Below are positions 10,077-18,218 of a stretch of DNA of 64,000 nt, one piece after another. The notes under the pieces were generated by a model. It saw only the letters and a program-made list of their open reading frames with translations, ran no database searches and was not told where the DNA came from. A program made the position numbers and the translations under genes. Position 1 is the stretch's first letter, and every line of letters begins with the position of its first letter. Source of the stretch: Ferrovibrio sp964218355 (GTDB taxonomy: Bacteria; Pseudomonadota; Alphaproteobacteria; Ferrovibrionales; Ferrovibrionaceae); assembly GCF_964218355.1 (NCBI RefSeq), contig NZ_CAXPMC010000012.1, positions 1-64,000 of the forward strand, written 5' to 3'.

Positions 10077-11087
10077 ATGCCGCTCAAAACTATCCGTGCG
10101 GGTGTCGTCGGCCTCGGGGTCGGCGAGGCGCATTTGCGGTCCTACCAGTCGATCCCCGGCTGCGAGGTGACCGCGATCTGCGATATCGATGCGGCCCGGC
10201 TGGCGGAAATCGGCGATCGCTACGGCGTCGCCAACCGGTCGACCGACTACCGCGCGGTGACGGAAAATCCGGCGATCGACGTGGTGTCGATCTGCTCCTA
10301 CGACGATGCCCATGCGCAACAGCTGATCTCCGCCCTCGACCACGGCAAGCACGTGATGGTGGAGAAGCCGTTTGTACTGCACCGGCGCGAGGCCGAGGCG
10401 GTTCTCACCGCCCTGCGACGGGCGGGGACCTTCATCACGTCCAATCTGATCCTGCGTCACAGCCCGCGCTTCAAGGCGGTCAAGCAGATGATCGAGCAGG
10501 GCGAGTTCGGCGACATCTTCCATATCGAGGGTGATTATCTTCACCAGATTCTCTGGAAGATCACCGAAGGCTGGCGCGGCCGCATGGATTTCTACTGCAC
10601 GGTCTATGGCGGCGGCATCCATCTGCTGGACCTGATGCGCTGGCTGATGGGGCAGGAAGTGACCGAAGTCTGCGCCATGGGCACGGATGTCCTGACCAGG
10701 AACAGCAGCTATGGCCGGCCGGATACGATCACGGCCCTGCTGAAGTGGGACGGCGGCGCCACGGGAAAAAGCACCACCACGCTTGGCCCGCAGCGGACGA
10801 AGTTCCATTCCCTGAATGTCTTCGGCACGCGCAAGACCTTCGTGAACGATATTCCGGACGCGCGGATCTATACCGGGGACAACCCGGATGCCGATGTGCA
10901 TCCGATGACGGTGCCTTATCCGGCTTTCGAGAAGGGTGACCTGCTGCCGGATTTCATCGACTGCATCCGCCGGGGCGAACAGCCGCTGGTGAATGAAACC
11001 GACATCTTCCGTGTCATGGATGTCTGTTTCGCAATCTGGGAAGCGGTCGAGCAGCGGCGCACCATCACCGTCGACTATCTGATTTAA
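10077..11087 (+). CDS. Gfo/Idh/MocA family sugar(-nucleotide) dehydrogenase
   Basis: A 336-aa NAD(P)-dependent oxidoreductase. It has an N-terminal Rossmann fold (VVGLGVGEAHLRSY, then an acidic ICDIDA after strand 2), the EKP motif in MVEKPF near residue 98, and the C-terminal substrate domain with GGGIHLLDLMRWL, whose His is the usual catalytic residue. Such enzymes in glycan clusters often oxidise the C3 position of a sugar nucleotide before transamination. The DegT-type aminotransferase 22 bp downstream fits this. It is the first gene of a plus-strand run that continues to hisF. Confidence 0.88.
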   Translation: MPLKTIRAGVVGLGVGEAHLRSYQSIPGCEVTAICDIDAARLAEIGDRYGVANRSTDYRAVTENPAIDVVSICSYDDAHAQQLISALDHGKHVMVEKPFVLHRREAEAVLTALRRAGTFITSNLILRHSPRFKAVKQMIEQGEFGDIFHIEGDYLHQILWKITEGWRGRMDFYCTVYGGGIHLLDLMRWLMGQEVTEVCAMGTDVLTRNSSYGRPDTITALLKWDGGATGKSTTTLGPQRTKFHSLNVFGTRKTFVNDIPDARIYTGDNPDADVHPMTVPYPAFEKGDLLPDFIDCIRRGEQPLVNETDIFRVMDVCFAIWEAVEQRRTITVDYLI

Positions 11088-11109
11088 CCAGCCATCCGGG
11101 GCAGCTAAC

Positions 11110-12249
11110 GTGAAGCGAGAGATTCCATTCGGGCGTCCTATCCTCGGCGATGAGGAAAAACAGGCCATGCTTGCCGTCCTGTCGGGCTCGATCCTGACGC
11201 ATGGGCCGCAATGCGCGGCTTTCGAGGCGCGGTTCGCCCAGGAGGTCGGGGTCAGGCATGCGGTCACCATGTCGAACTGCACCACGGCCCTGCACCTGGC
11301 CATAGAAGCGCACGATATCGGGCCGGGCGACGAGGTGATCGTTCCGGCGATGACCCATGTCGCCACGGCGCATGCGGTGGAACATGCCGGGGCGCGGCCG
11401 GTCTTCGCCGATATCGATCCGGCGACCGGCAATGTCGCGGCGGCCCGGATCGCGGCCGCGGTGACGCCGCGGACCAAGGCAATCATGGTGGTGCATTATC
11501 TCGGCCTGCCCTGCGACATGGATGCGATCGCATCCGTCGCCGGCGGCCTGCCGGTGATCGAGGACTGCGCCACGGCGCTGGGGGCCAGCTACAAGGGGCG
11601 CAAGCCGGGCGGTCTGGCCGCGGCCGGCTGCTTCTCCTTCTACCCCGCCAAGCATATCACCACCCTGGAAGGCGGCATGCTGACCACGGACGACGACCGC
11701 ATCGCCGAGCGCGTCCGGAAACAGCGCGCTTTCGGCTATGACAAGAATCTCGGGGAGCGCAGCATCCCCGGTGTCTACGACATCGCGATGCTGGGCTGGA
11801 ACTACCGGATGTCGGAAGGTCATGCCGCGGTCGGGCTGTGCCAGATGGACCGGCTGGCCGGCTTCATGGAGCGGCGCCGCGCGAATGCCGACACGCTGAT
11901 ATCCTACCTGTCCCGCGCATCCGGCACCTATGTCTTCCCGCTGCGGCATGGCGAGAGTGAATCCGGGCGCTACTGCGTGAACGTGACGCTGCCCCGCGAA
12001 GGCGGGCCGGACCGGGCGGAGCTGATCCGGCGGCTGAATGCCGACGGCGTGGGAACCAGCGTGCATTACCCCGTGGCGCTGCCGCTGTCGAAGTACTACC
12101 GGGAGAAATACGGCGCCCGGCCCGGCGACTTCCCGGAGGCGGAATGGGTGGCGTCGCGCACGATTTCCCTGCCCTGCGGGCCACATCTCGACGAGAGCGA
12201 CATGGCCTACATCGGCGAGTGTTTTCTCGGCCATTACTCCAAATTGTGA
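11110..12249 (+). CDS. DegT/DnrJ/EryC1 family PLP-dependent sugar aminotransferase
   Basis: A 379-aa protein that probably transfers an amino group, usually from glutamate, to a keto-sugar nucleotide. PAMTHVATAHA, the PLP-phenol-contacting Asp in VIEDCATALGA, and the Schiff-base lysine K181 in FYPAKHITTLEGG are all present, so it looks active. It starts at a GTG with GGGG upstream. With the preceding Gfo/Idh dehydrogenase and the following epimerase and acetyltransferase it forms a plausible route to an N-acetylated amino sugar. The regiospecificity (C3 or C4) cannot be told by eye. Confidence 0.92.
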   Translation: MKREIPFGRPILGDEEKQAMLAVLSGSILTHGPQCAAFEARFAQEVGVRHAVTMSNCTTALHLAIEAHDIGPGDEVIVPAMTHVATAHAVEHAGARPVFADIDPATGNVAAARIAAAVTPRTKAIMVVHYLGLPCDMDAIASVAGGLPVIEDCATALGASYKGRKPGGLAAAGCFSFYPAKHITTLEGGMLTTDDDRIAERVRKQRAFGYDKNLGERSIPGVYDIAMLGWNYRMSEGHAAVGLCQMDRLAGFMERRRANADTLISYLSRASGTYVFPLRHGESESGRYCVNVTLPREGGPDRAELIRRLNADGVGTSVHYPVALPLSKYYREKYGARPGDFPEAEWVASRTISLPCGPHLDESDMAYIGECFLGHYSKL

Positions 12250-12258
12250 GGAACTGAC

Positions 12259-13341
12259 GTGAATACCGAAAGCGGCGTGGCCAACATCCCCTACGATACC
12301 ATCGACCTGACCGGCGAGCGCATCATGCTGGTGGGCGGAGCCGGGTTCATCGGGCACCATCTTGCGCTGGAACTGCGACGCAAGGGTGCCGAGATCGTGG
12401 TGCTCGACAATCTGCAGATCAACAATGTCGTGAAGATCCTGACCGACGCCAGTCTCGATCCGGTGCGTCGCCAGCTCTACCTGAATTTCCTCACCAGCCG
12501 GTTCGAGATGATGCGGGAGGCGGGCATCCATATCGAGACGGTCGATGCGCGCATGTTCCCGGAATTCGCCCGGGCCTTCAACACCTTCCTCCCCACCAAG
12601 GCGGTCCACCTGGCGGCGATTTCCAGCGCCGTGGTGGCCAACCAGGTGCCGGGTCTGGCCTACGACCTGCAGATCACATCGCTGCGGCACCTGCTCGACC
12701 TCTGCCAGCTGAAGGAATCGGTCTGCCGCCAGGTGCAGTTCCTGTCCTCCTCGACGGTCTATGGCGATTTCGAGGGCAGCTCGGTTGACGAAACCGTCCG
12801 GCCGCAGCCCAAGGGCGTCTATGCCAATGGCAAGTACATGGGCGAGCGCATGATGCGCGAGGCGAAGCGGCTGTTCGGCCTCGACTACACCATCATCCGG
12901 CCCAGCGCGCTGTACGGCATCCGCTGCATTTCCGGGCGCGTCAGCCAGAAGTTTGTCGAGAACGCTATGACCGGCAAGCCGCTCCTGCTGGAGGGTGGCG
13001 GCAGCGGCATGCTCGACTTCACCCATATCGACGATCTCATCGAGGGCATGGTGCGGTCGCTCGGCGTGTCCGGCGGCCTGTCGCGGACCTTCAACATCAC
13101 ATTCGGCAACGCGCGGACGATTGCCGAGCTTGCCGCAATCGTCAAGGACGTGGTGCCGGAGGTGAAGTTCGAGGAGCGGCCTGCGGCGGCGGAAAAGCCG
13201 AAGCGCGGCACGCTGCATATCCATCGCGCCAAGGAGTATCTCGGCTTCGTGCCCAGCCGGCCGCTGGAAACCGGGTATCGCGAATACTGCCAGTGGTATG
13301 TGAACGAGTGGCGGCGGGCCGCGGCCATGGTTGGAAAGTAA
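12259..13341 (+). CDS. NAD-dependent epimerase/dehydratase (extended SDR)
   Basis: A 360-aa extended short-chain dehydrogenase. It has GGAGFIG (26-32) for NAD binding, an acidic VVLDN after strand 2, a Ser/Thr-rich FLSSSTVYGDF and the catalytic Y188-x3-K192 in VYANGK. This family carries out 4-epimerisation, 4,6-dehydration or related reactions on nucleotide sugars. It starts at a GTG behind GAGGA, 9 bp after the aminotransferase. A central insertion of about 50 residues between strand 2 and the AISSAVV segment makes it a little longer than GalE-type enzymes. The exact reaction is unresolved. Confidence 0.88.
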   Translation: MNTESGVANIPYDTIDLTGERIMLVGGAGFIGHHLALELRRKGAEIVVLDNLQINNVVKILTDASLDPVRRQLYLNFLTSRFEMMREAGIHIETVDARMFPEFARAFNTFLPTKAVHLAAISSAVVANQVPGLAYDLQITSLRHLLDLCQLKESVCRQVQFLSSSTVYGDFEGSSVDETVRPQPKGVYANGKYMGERMMREAKRLFGLDYTIIRPSALYGIRCISGRVSQKFVENAMTGKPLLLEGGGSGMLDFTHIDDLIEGMVRSLGVSGGLSRTFNITFGNARTIAELAAIVKDVVPEVKFEERPAAAEKPKRGTLHIHRAKEYLGFVPSRPLETGYREYCQWYVNEWRRAAAMVGK

Positions 13342-13344
13342 TGC

Positions 13345-14181
13345 ATGCTCCTGGACGCGACTCCGGCCGATCGGCGTCGCCTGGCGGCTGAAGCCGCGGC
13401 AATCCCCGAAAACCAGCCGTTGCTGGTTGCAGCCGGCTTCGCGGGCTGGGTGTCGTGGGGCGAGCAGCCTTTCGAGTCGGAGCATCTGCGACGGCGGTGC
13501 TGCCGCATTGTCGCCGTCGGCAGTGCCGGCGCAAACTCCGACCTGGCCGACCTGCTGCGGGCGGCCTTCGCAACGCTGCGCGAGCGCGGATATGACTTCG
13601 TCTCCTTCCGGTCTCCCGGTGGTGACCGGAGCCTGCTGCAGGCGGCGCGCGATGCCGGGGCTGAGGAGGTCGAGCGGCTGGTGACCTTCGAACGCCCTCT
13701 GCCGGAGCGTGCCGGAAGCCTGCCCGACGGTGTGAGCCTGGCGGAACCGGGCGATGCCGAGGGCTGCGCGGAGGTGGGGCGTCGTGCTTTCCGTTACGAC
13801 CGCTTCCATCGCGATGCACGCATCGACAGCAGGGCGGCCGACCAACTGAAGGCGGCCTGGATGCGGAACAGCTGCCGGGGCCGGGCGGATGCGGTTCTGG
13901 TGGCACGCGATGCCGGCGCCGTCGTGGCGGCCAATGCCTGTCTTTGCCGGGGGGATGCGGCCGTCATTGATCTCATCGGCGTGCTGCCCGAATGGCAGGG
14001 GCGGGGTCTGGGACGGACCCTTGTCGATGCGGCGGTTGCCCATTACGGCGGGGCCGCGCGCTGTCTGCGGGTGGGCACCCAGGATGCCAACAAGGCGTCC
14101 GTCGCATTGTACCAGGCGGCCGGCTTCCGGCCTGTCGACGAGCAGGCCACGTTTCACGTGCATCTGAGGGAAATGGAATGA
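13345..14181 (+). CDS. GNAT family N-acetyltransferase
   Basis: A 278-aa protein with a C-terminal GNAT fold (about residues 125-270). The acetyl-CoA pyrophosphate loop is QGRGLG, followed by NKASVALYQAAGF, the standard motif B region. The N-terminal 120 residues are not recognised. ATG 13345 lies 3 bp after the epimerase stop. Its own stop overlaps the next gene (ATGA), so the two are translationally coupled. Following an aminotransferase, it most simply acetylates the new amino group of the sugar; another acyl donor is possible. Confidence 0.85.
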   Translation: MLLDATPADRRRLAAEAAAIPENQPLLVAAGFAGWVSWGEQPFESEHLRRRCCRIVAVGSAGANSDLADLLRAAFATLRERGYDFVSFRSPGGDRSLLQAARDAGAEEVERLVTFERPLPERAGSLPDGVSLAEPGDAEGCAEVGRRAFRYDRFHRDARIDSRAADQLKAAWMRNSCRGRADAVLVARDAGAVVAANACLCRGDAAVIDLIGVLPEWQGRGLGRTLVDAAVAHYGGAARCLRVGTQDANKASVALYQAAGFRPVDEQATFHVHLREME

Positions 14182-14732
14182 TCGTGATTGTTATCCCGGC
14201 CAAGGGTGGCTCCACCCGTCTGCCGAACAAGAACATGGCCCTGCTCAACGGCCGGCCGATGATCGACTACAGCATCGACGATGCCCAGGCGTCCCGGCGC
14301 GCTGCGGCGGTCTATGTCTCAACCGATTCGGATGCCATCGCCGCGCATGCCGCGAAGCGGGGGGTGGGGGTTATTCGCCGTCCTGAATCGCTGGGTGGCG
14401 ACGTCCCCATTCTCGATGTCTACCGCCATGCGCTGGCCAATATGCCCGACGGCGACAAGGTTGCGGTCCTGGTCGGGCTGCAGCCCGACCATCCTGACCG
14501 CACGGTTACGGTCGATGAGACGATCGACCGGCTGGAGAAGGATGGTGCCGACCGCATCATGAGCAAGGAACCGGATGGGACCAAGAGTGGCGCCCATTAC
14601 GTGCTGAGCCGGGCCTTTGTCGATACCGGCGAGAGCCGCAAGGACGTGGTCATTGTCGACGACTGCACCAACATTCATTTCCAGGCCGACCTCGACCGGG
14701 CGGCCCAGCGGCTCGCCGCCAGGAAGCGCTGA
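14178..14732 (+). CDS. CMP-sugar-type cytidylyltransferase (NeuA-like, compact)
   Basis: A 184-aa nucleotidyltransferase opening with VIPAKGGSTRLPNKN, the CTP-binding motif of CMP-N-acetylneuraminate/CMP-Kdo synthetases (IPARxxSxxxPxKN). It continues with VGLQPDHPDRT (usual LLQPTSPLR) and ends with a short VDDCTNIHFQADLDRA tail. At 184 residues it is about 40 shorter than NeuA and probably lacks the dimerisation lobe. It most likely activates an ulosonic or similar sugar acid. The start is the ATG overlapping the upstream acetyltransferase stop by 4 bp. Confidence 0.82.
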   Translation: MIVIVIPAKGGSTRLPNKNMALLNGRPMIDYSIDDAQASRRAAAVYVSTDSDAIAAHAAKRGVGVIRRPESLGGDVPILDVYRHALANMPDGDKVAVLVGLQPDHPDRTVTVDETIDRLEKDGADRIMSKEPDGTKSGAHYVLSRAFVDTGESRKDVVIVDDCTNIHFQADLDRAAQRLAARKR

Positions 14733-14735
14733 CAG

Positions 14736-15686
14736 GTGAGCTGGCGCATTCTCAATACCCTCGACCTGTCGGGCGCGCCGGAAGCCGTGGCGGCCCTGCA
14801 GGCGGTGGGGCAGCTGGAAAGCCTGCCGGCTGACCGTGCGGTTGTCCTGCCGGCGCTGCGAGAGATCGATGCCTATCTGGCCTCGGCCAGTGTTCGCATC
14901 GATGCGGAATTCCTCGACAATGCGCCGAAGCTGAGGGTGATCGGCAGCCCGTCCACAGGGACCGACCATATGGATGTGGCCGAGATCAGGCGGCGCGGAA
15001 TCACCTGCTTTGACATTGCCAGGGAATTCGACCTGATCAACGGCTTTACCGCCACCAGCGAACTGGCATTCACCCTGCTGCTGGCTCTGAACCGGCGGCT
15101 GGTTCCTGCCCAGGAGCAGGCCAAGAAGGGTATCTGGGCCCGCGAGCGGTTCACCGGCTTCCAGCTGCGCGGCAAGACTCTCGGCATTCTCGGCCTCGGC
15201 CGTCTGGGCCGGATCAGTGCCAGGATCGGCCAGGGTTTCGGCATGGATGTCATTGCCCATGACACGGCTGACGTGTCGGCCGCCGGCGTCGAGATGGTCG
15301 GTTTCGAGGACCTGCTGCGCCGCTGCGATGTTCTGACCATCCACATTCATCTCCGCCCGGAAACCGATGGCCTGATCGGCCACGCGGCCTTTGCGATGAT
15401 GAAGCCATCGGCCATCCTGCTGAATACCAGCCGCGGGCGCATCGTCGACGAGGCCGCGCTGCTGGATGCGCTGCGGCAGAAGCGGATCGCAGCTGCTGGT
15501 CTGGATGTGGTCGATGGCGAATGGCTGGATGCCGAGGAACTGTTCAATCATCCTCTGATCGCCTACAGCCGCGACCATGACAATCTGCTGATTGTGCCGC
15601 ATATCGGTGGTGCGACCACCGAGTCCATATACGGCGCACGCGTGTTCATGGCACGCAAACTCGCTGACCATCTCAACAAACTGTAG
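14736..15686 (+). CDS. D-isomer-specific 2-hydroxyacid dehydrogenase
   Basis: A 316-aa NAD(P)-dependent dehydrogenase starting with GTG 3 bp after the cytidylyltransferase stop. The cofactor fold is GILGLGRLGR with an Asp in AHDTAD. NTSRGRIVDEAAL carries the catalytic Arg, and IVPHIGGATTES carries the catalytic His. In a glycan operon it may oxidise or reduce a 2-hydroxy or 2-keto acid sugar precursor, for example an aldonic or ulosonic acid. That role is inferred from position only; no close named enzyme is recognised. Confidence 0.87.
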   Translation: MSWRILNTLDLSGAPEAVAALQAVGQLESLPADRAVVLPALREIDAYLASASVRIDAEFLDNAPKLRVIGSPSTGTDHMDVAEIRRRGITCFDIAREFDLINGFTATSELAFTLLLALNRRLVPAQEQAKKGIWARERFTGFQLRGKTLGILGLGRLGRISARIGQGFGMDVIAHDTADVSAAGVEMVGFEDLLRRCDVLTIHIHLRPETDGLIGHAAFAMMKPSAILLNTSRGRIVDEAALLDALRQKRIAAAGLDVVDGEWLDAEELFNHPLIAYSRDHDNLLIVPHIGGATTESIYGARVFMARKLADHLNKL

Positions 15687-15694
15687 AGGATATT

Positions 15695-16780
15695 ATGGCC
15701 CTGCCCACTCCGGTTCCGGCGGACCCGAAGCTCAGTCCCATCGCCAAGGCGGCCGCCGACCGTTATCTGGCTGCCGCCCGCGGCCTGCAGGACCGTTCGG
15801 CCTGGCCGGTCCTGATGTTCACGACCCTGAACGTTTTCCTCTGGCACCTGGAGGGCTTCTCCGGCGACAGCGACCCGGTGCCTGAATTTGCACGTGTCTT
15901 CAACGATGCCGCAGCCATGCTGGAATCCACCAACGGCGCCAGCTTCCTCGCGCGGCATTTTCCGTTCGGCGAAGGCGGCGCGGTCGACGAAAGTGCTTTC
16001 GAGACCCAGGTCTCCGGCCTGTTCAGCGACGTGTGGGTCGGCATGGCGGACGACATCTATTTCGACCAGTCCTACAATTTCACCAGGGAGCGGTTCGAGA
16101 AGAGCGGCCACGATCCGGAGAAGGTGTTCGGCGGCAAGCTCTGCGTCGATGCCGGCTGCGGTTCCGGCAAGTTCTCGGCGACGCTGGCACGCCTCGGGGC
16201 GGCCAAGGTGATCGGCCTGGATATCGGAGAGAAGGGGCTTGAATTCGCCCGCAAGCAGGCGGCGAAGGTTCCTTACGGCAACCGTCTCGACTATCGCCAC
16301 GCCTCGCTGCTCGACATTCCGCTCGAGGATGGGTCGGTGGACGTCGTGTGGTCCAACGGGGTGATCCACCACACCCTGAACTATGAGCGCTGCCTTGAGG
16401 AATTCGCGCGCATCCTCAAGCCGGGCGGCACTCTGTTCCTCTATGTCAACGGCCGCTTCGGCCTGTTCGAGCTGATGCAGGATACGCTGCGCATGGCCAT
16501 GGAGCGGGTGCCGCGCAGCCTGTACCAGTATTTCCTGCAGCTTCTGGGGATCAATTCCGGCCGCATCTACTGGATCATGGATTGCTGTTATGCGCCTTAC
16601 GAGTGGAAAAGCCGCGCCGATGTCGAGGCGCTGATGAAAAAGTACGGCTTCTCGAACATTGTCCAGCTGACCCGCGGCGTGCCGATCGACCAGATCGAGC
16701 AGATCTCCACCGGCCTGCCTTACGCCGATGTCAAATACGGCGAAGGGCAGCTCAAATTCCTGGCCACCAAAGCCGGATAA
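15695..16780 (+). CDS. Class I SAM-dependent methyltransferase
   Basis: A 361-aa methyltransferase. The roughly 140-residue N-terminal region is unfamiliar. The catalytic domain begins at CVDAGCGSGKFSATLA (motif I), with GLDIGEKGLEFA after strand 2 and VVWSNGVIHHT plus LKPGGTLFLYVNG as later motifs. The length and sequence resemble sugar or polysaccharide O-/C-methyltransferases. An 8-bp gap separates it from the dehydrogenase and 6 bp from hisH. The substrate is unknown. Confidence 0.85.
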   Translation: MALPTPVPADPKLSPIAKAAADRYLAAARGLQDRSAWPVLMFTTLNVFLWHLEGFSGDSDPVPEFARVFNDAAAMLESTNGASFLARHFPFGEGGAVDESAFETQVSGLFSDVWVGMADDIYFDQSYNFTRERFEKSGHDPEKVFGGKLCVDAGCGSGKFSATLARLGAAKVIGLDIGEKGLEFARKQAAKVPYGNRLDYRHASLLDIPLEDGSVDVVWSNGVIHHTLNYERCLEEFARILKPGGTLFLYVNGRFGLFELMQDTLRMAMERVPRSLYQYFLQLLGINSGRIYWIMDCCYAPYEWKSRADVEALMKKYGFSNIVQLTRGVPIDQIEQISTGLPYADVKYGEGQLKFLATKAG

Positions 16781-16786
16781 GCGCAA

Positions 16787-17431
16787 TTGCCTCTGCGGGC
16801 CAGCATAATCGAGTACGGCGTCGGCAACATACAGTCGGTGGTGAATGCCTGCCGACGGCTGGGTGTCGATGCGCTGGTTGCGCAAGACGGGGCGGCCCTG
16901 GCCAGCCAGCGTCCGGACCGGATCATCCTGCCGGGCGTCGGCGCCATCGGCGAGGCGCTGGCGAACCTGCGGCGGCGCGGCTTTCAGGAGGTGCTGCAGG
17001 CGCTGGTTCAGGATGCAGGCACGCCGTTTCTCGGCATCTGCGTCGGCATGCAGATGCTGGCGGAGCGGTGCGAGGAATTCGGAGCGCATGAAGGGCTGGG
17101 CTGGATTCCGGGTACGGTCAGCCGGCTGGCGCCGGAAGGCAGCGGCATCCGGCTGCCGCATGTCGGCTGGAACACGCTCGAGGTCCGGGATCCGGCCGAT
17201 CCGGTGCTGGGCGGGCTGAACGGGCAGGACATGTATTTTGTCCACTCCTACGCGATGCGCTGTCCGGAAGAGTTCGTTCTCGCCTACTGCGAATATGGCG
17301 GCCGGTTCGTGGCGGCGGTCCGCCGGGGGCACATTCTTGCGGTGCAGTTCCACCCGGAGAAAAGCGCGGCACTGGGCGGCCAGCTGCTGTCAGCCTTCAT
17401 GAAGGAGCCGGTGTGTACAAGCGCCGCCTGA
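16787..17431 (+). CDS. hisH: HisH-type glutamine amidotransferase subunit (glycan paralogue)
   Basis: A 214-aa class I glutaminase with TTG start. The nucleophile lies in FLGICVGMQ and the His-Glu pair in VQFHPEKS, so glutamine hydrolysis should be intact. It overlaps the HisF-like gene by 19 bp. In surface-glycan clusters HisH/HisF paralogues deliver ammonia to a WbpG-type N-acetyl sugar amidotransferase, and such a gene lies at 21336-22481. No other his genes are present. A role in acetamidino-sugar formation is therefore more likely than histidine biosynthesis. Confidence 0.9.
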   Translation: MPLRASIIEYGVGNIQSVVNACRRLGVDALVAQDGAALASQRPDRIILPGVGAIGEALANLRRRGFQEVLQALVQDAGTPFLGICVGMQMLAERCEEFGAHEGLGWIPGTVSRLAPEGSGIRLPHVGWNTLEVRDPADPVLGGLNGQDMYFVHSYAMRCPEEFVLAYCEYGGRFVAAVRRGHILAVQFHPEKSAALGGQLLSAFMKEPVCTSAA

Positions 17432-18198
17432 TCCCGGTCCTGTTCCTGAAGGATGGCTGGATGGTGCGCAGCCAGGGATTTTCGATGCACCAGTATATCG
17501 GCGACCCGGTCAGCCATGTCGAGCGGATGATGCAATGGGACGTGGACGAGCTGATCGTACTGGATATCGGCGACGGCGAGATGTCGTTTGAACACCAGCG
17601 GACCGACTACCGGACCAAGCCGGTAGCCACGATGCTGGATTTCATCGACCTGATCGCGGTCCAGTGCCAGATGCCGCTGACATTCGGGGGGCGAATCCGG
17701 ACCGTCGACGACATTCGCCAGCGGATCAGGCATGGTGCCGACAAGGTCGCGGTCAACAGCCTGCTGGCAGAGGCGCCCGCTACCGTTCACGAGGCGGCGA
17801 CCATATTCGGCAGCCAGGCGATCGTCGCCAGCATCGACTACCGGATTGTCGATGGCGTCGCAAAGGTGTTTGCCGGTGGCCGGCGGGCCGTGGATGCAGA
17901 TGCCGTAAGCTGGGCGCGGCGGGCTGCCGACCACGGCGTCGGTGAAATCCTGCTGAACGCCATGGACCGGGACGGGACGGCAACCGGCTATGATCTCGGC
18001 GTGATCAATGCCGTGGCGGAGGCGGTCGAGATTCCCGTCATCGCCTGCGGCGGGGCGGGGCATCAGCGGCACTTCCTTGATGTGTACCAGAAGACGGCCG
18101 CCAGCGCGGCGGCGGCGGGAAACATCTACCACTTCAAGGAAAACGCCTATCCTCTGGCGAAAGAGTTCCTCAAGCGCCAGTTGCCGGACATTCGCTGA
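17413..18198 (+). CDS. hisF: HisF-like cyclase-fold subunit (ammonia-channel paralogue)
   Basis: A 261-aa (beta/alpha)8 barrel aligning end to end with HisF (IPVLFLKDG, FGGRIRTVDD, GADKVAVNS, NAMDRDGTATGYD, ACGGAG). The catalytic Asp11 of true HisF is Phe11 here, while the Asp130 equivalent (ASIDYR) is kept. Loss of Asp11 argues against imidazole glycerol phosphate synthesis. It supports the known role of such paralogues as the ammonia-channelling partner of HisH for a WbpG-type amidotransferase. It starts with GTG inside the hisH end. Confidence 0.9.
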   Translation: MYKRRLIPVLFLKDGWMVRSQGFSMHQYIGDPVSHVERMMQWDVDELIVLDIGDGEMSFEHQRTDYRTKPVATMLDFIDLIAVQCQMPLTFGGRIRTVDDIRQRIRHGADKVAVNSLLAEAPATVHEAATIFGSQAIVASIDYRIVDGVAKVFAGGRRAVDADAVSWARRAADHGVGEILLNAMDRDGTATGYDLGVINAVAEAVEIPVIACGGAGHQRHFLDVYQKTAASAAAAGNIYHFKENAYPLAKEFLKRQLPDIR

Positions 18199-18218
18199 TG
18201 ACCGGAGGACTGCCGCAT

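Noticed and set aside
11065..14163. Very long minus-strand open frame (about 1,000 codons)
   Set aside because: It is antisense to four well-supported plus-strand genes and is low-complexity Arg/Gln/His/Gly-rich, as expected for high-GC shadow frames. Similar long antisense frames at 19719-22553 and 36975-39299 were rejected for the same reason.
16787..18198. HisH/HisF as histidine biosynthesis genes
   Set aside because: No other his gene is nearby, HisF has lost Asp11, and a WbpG-like partner is present; a glycan role fits better.
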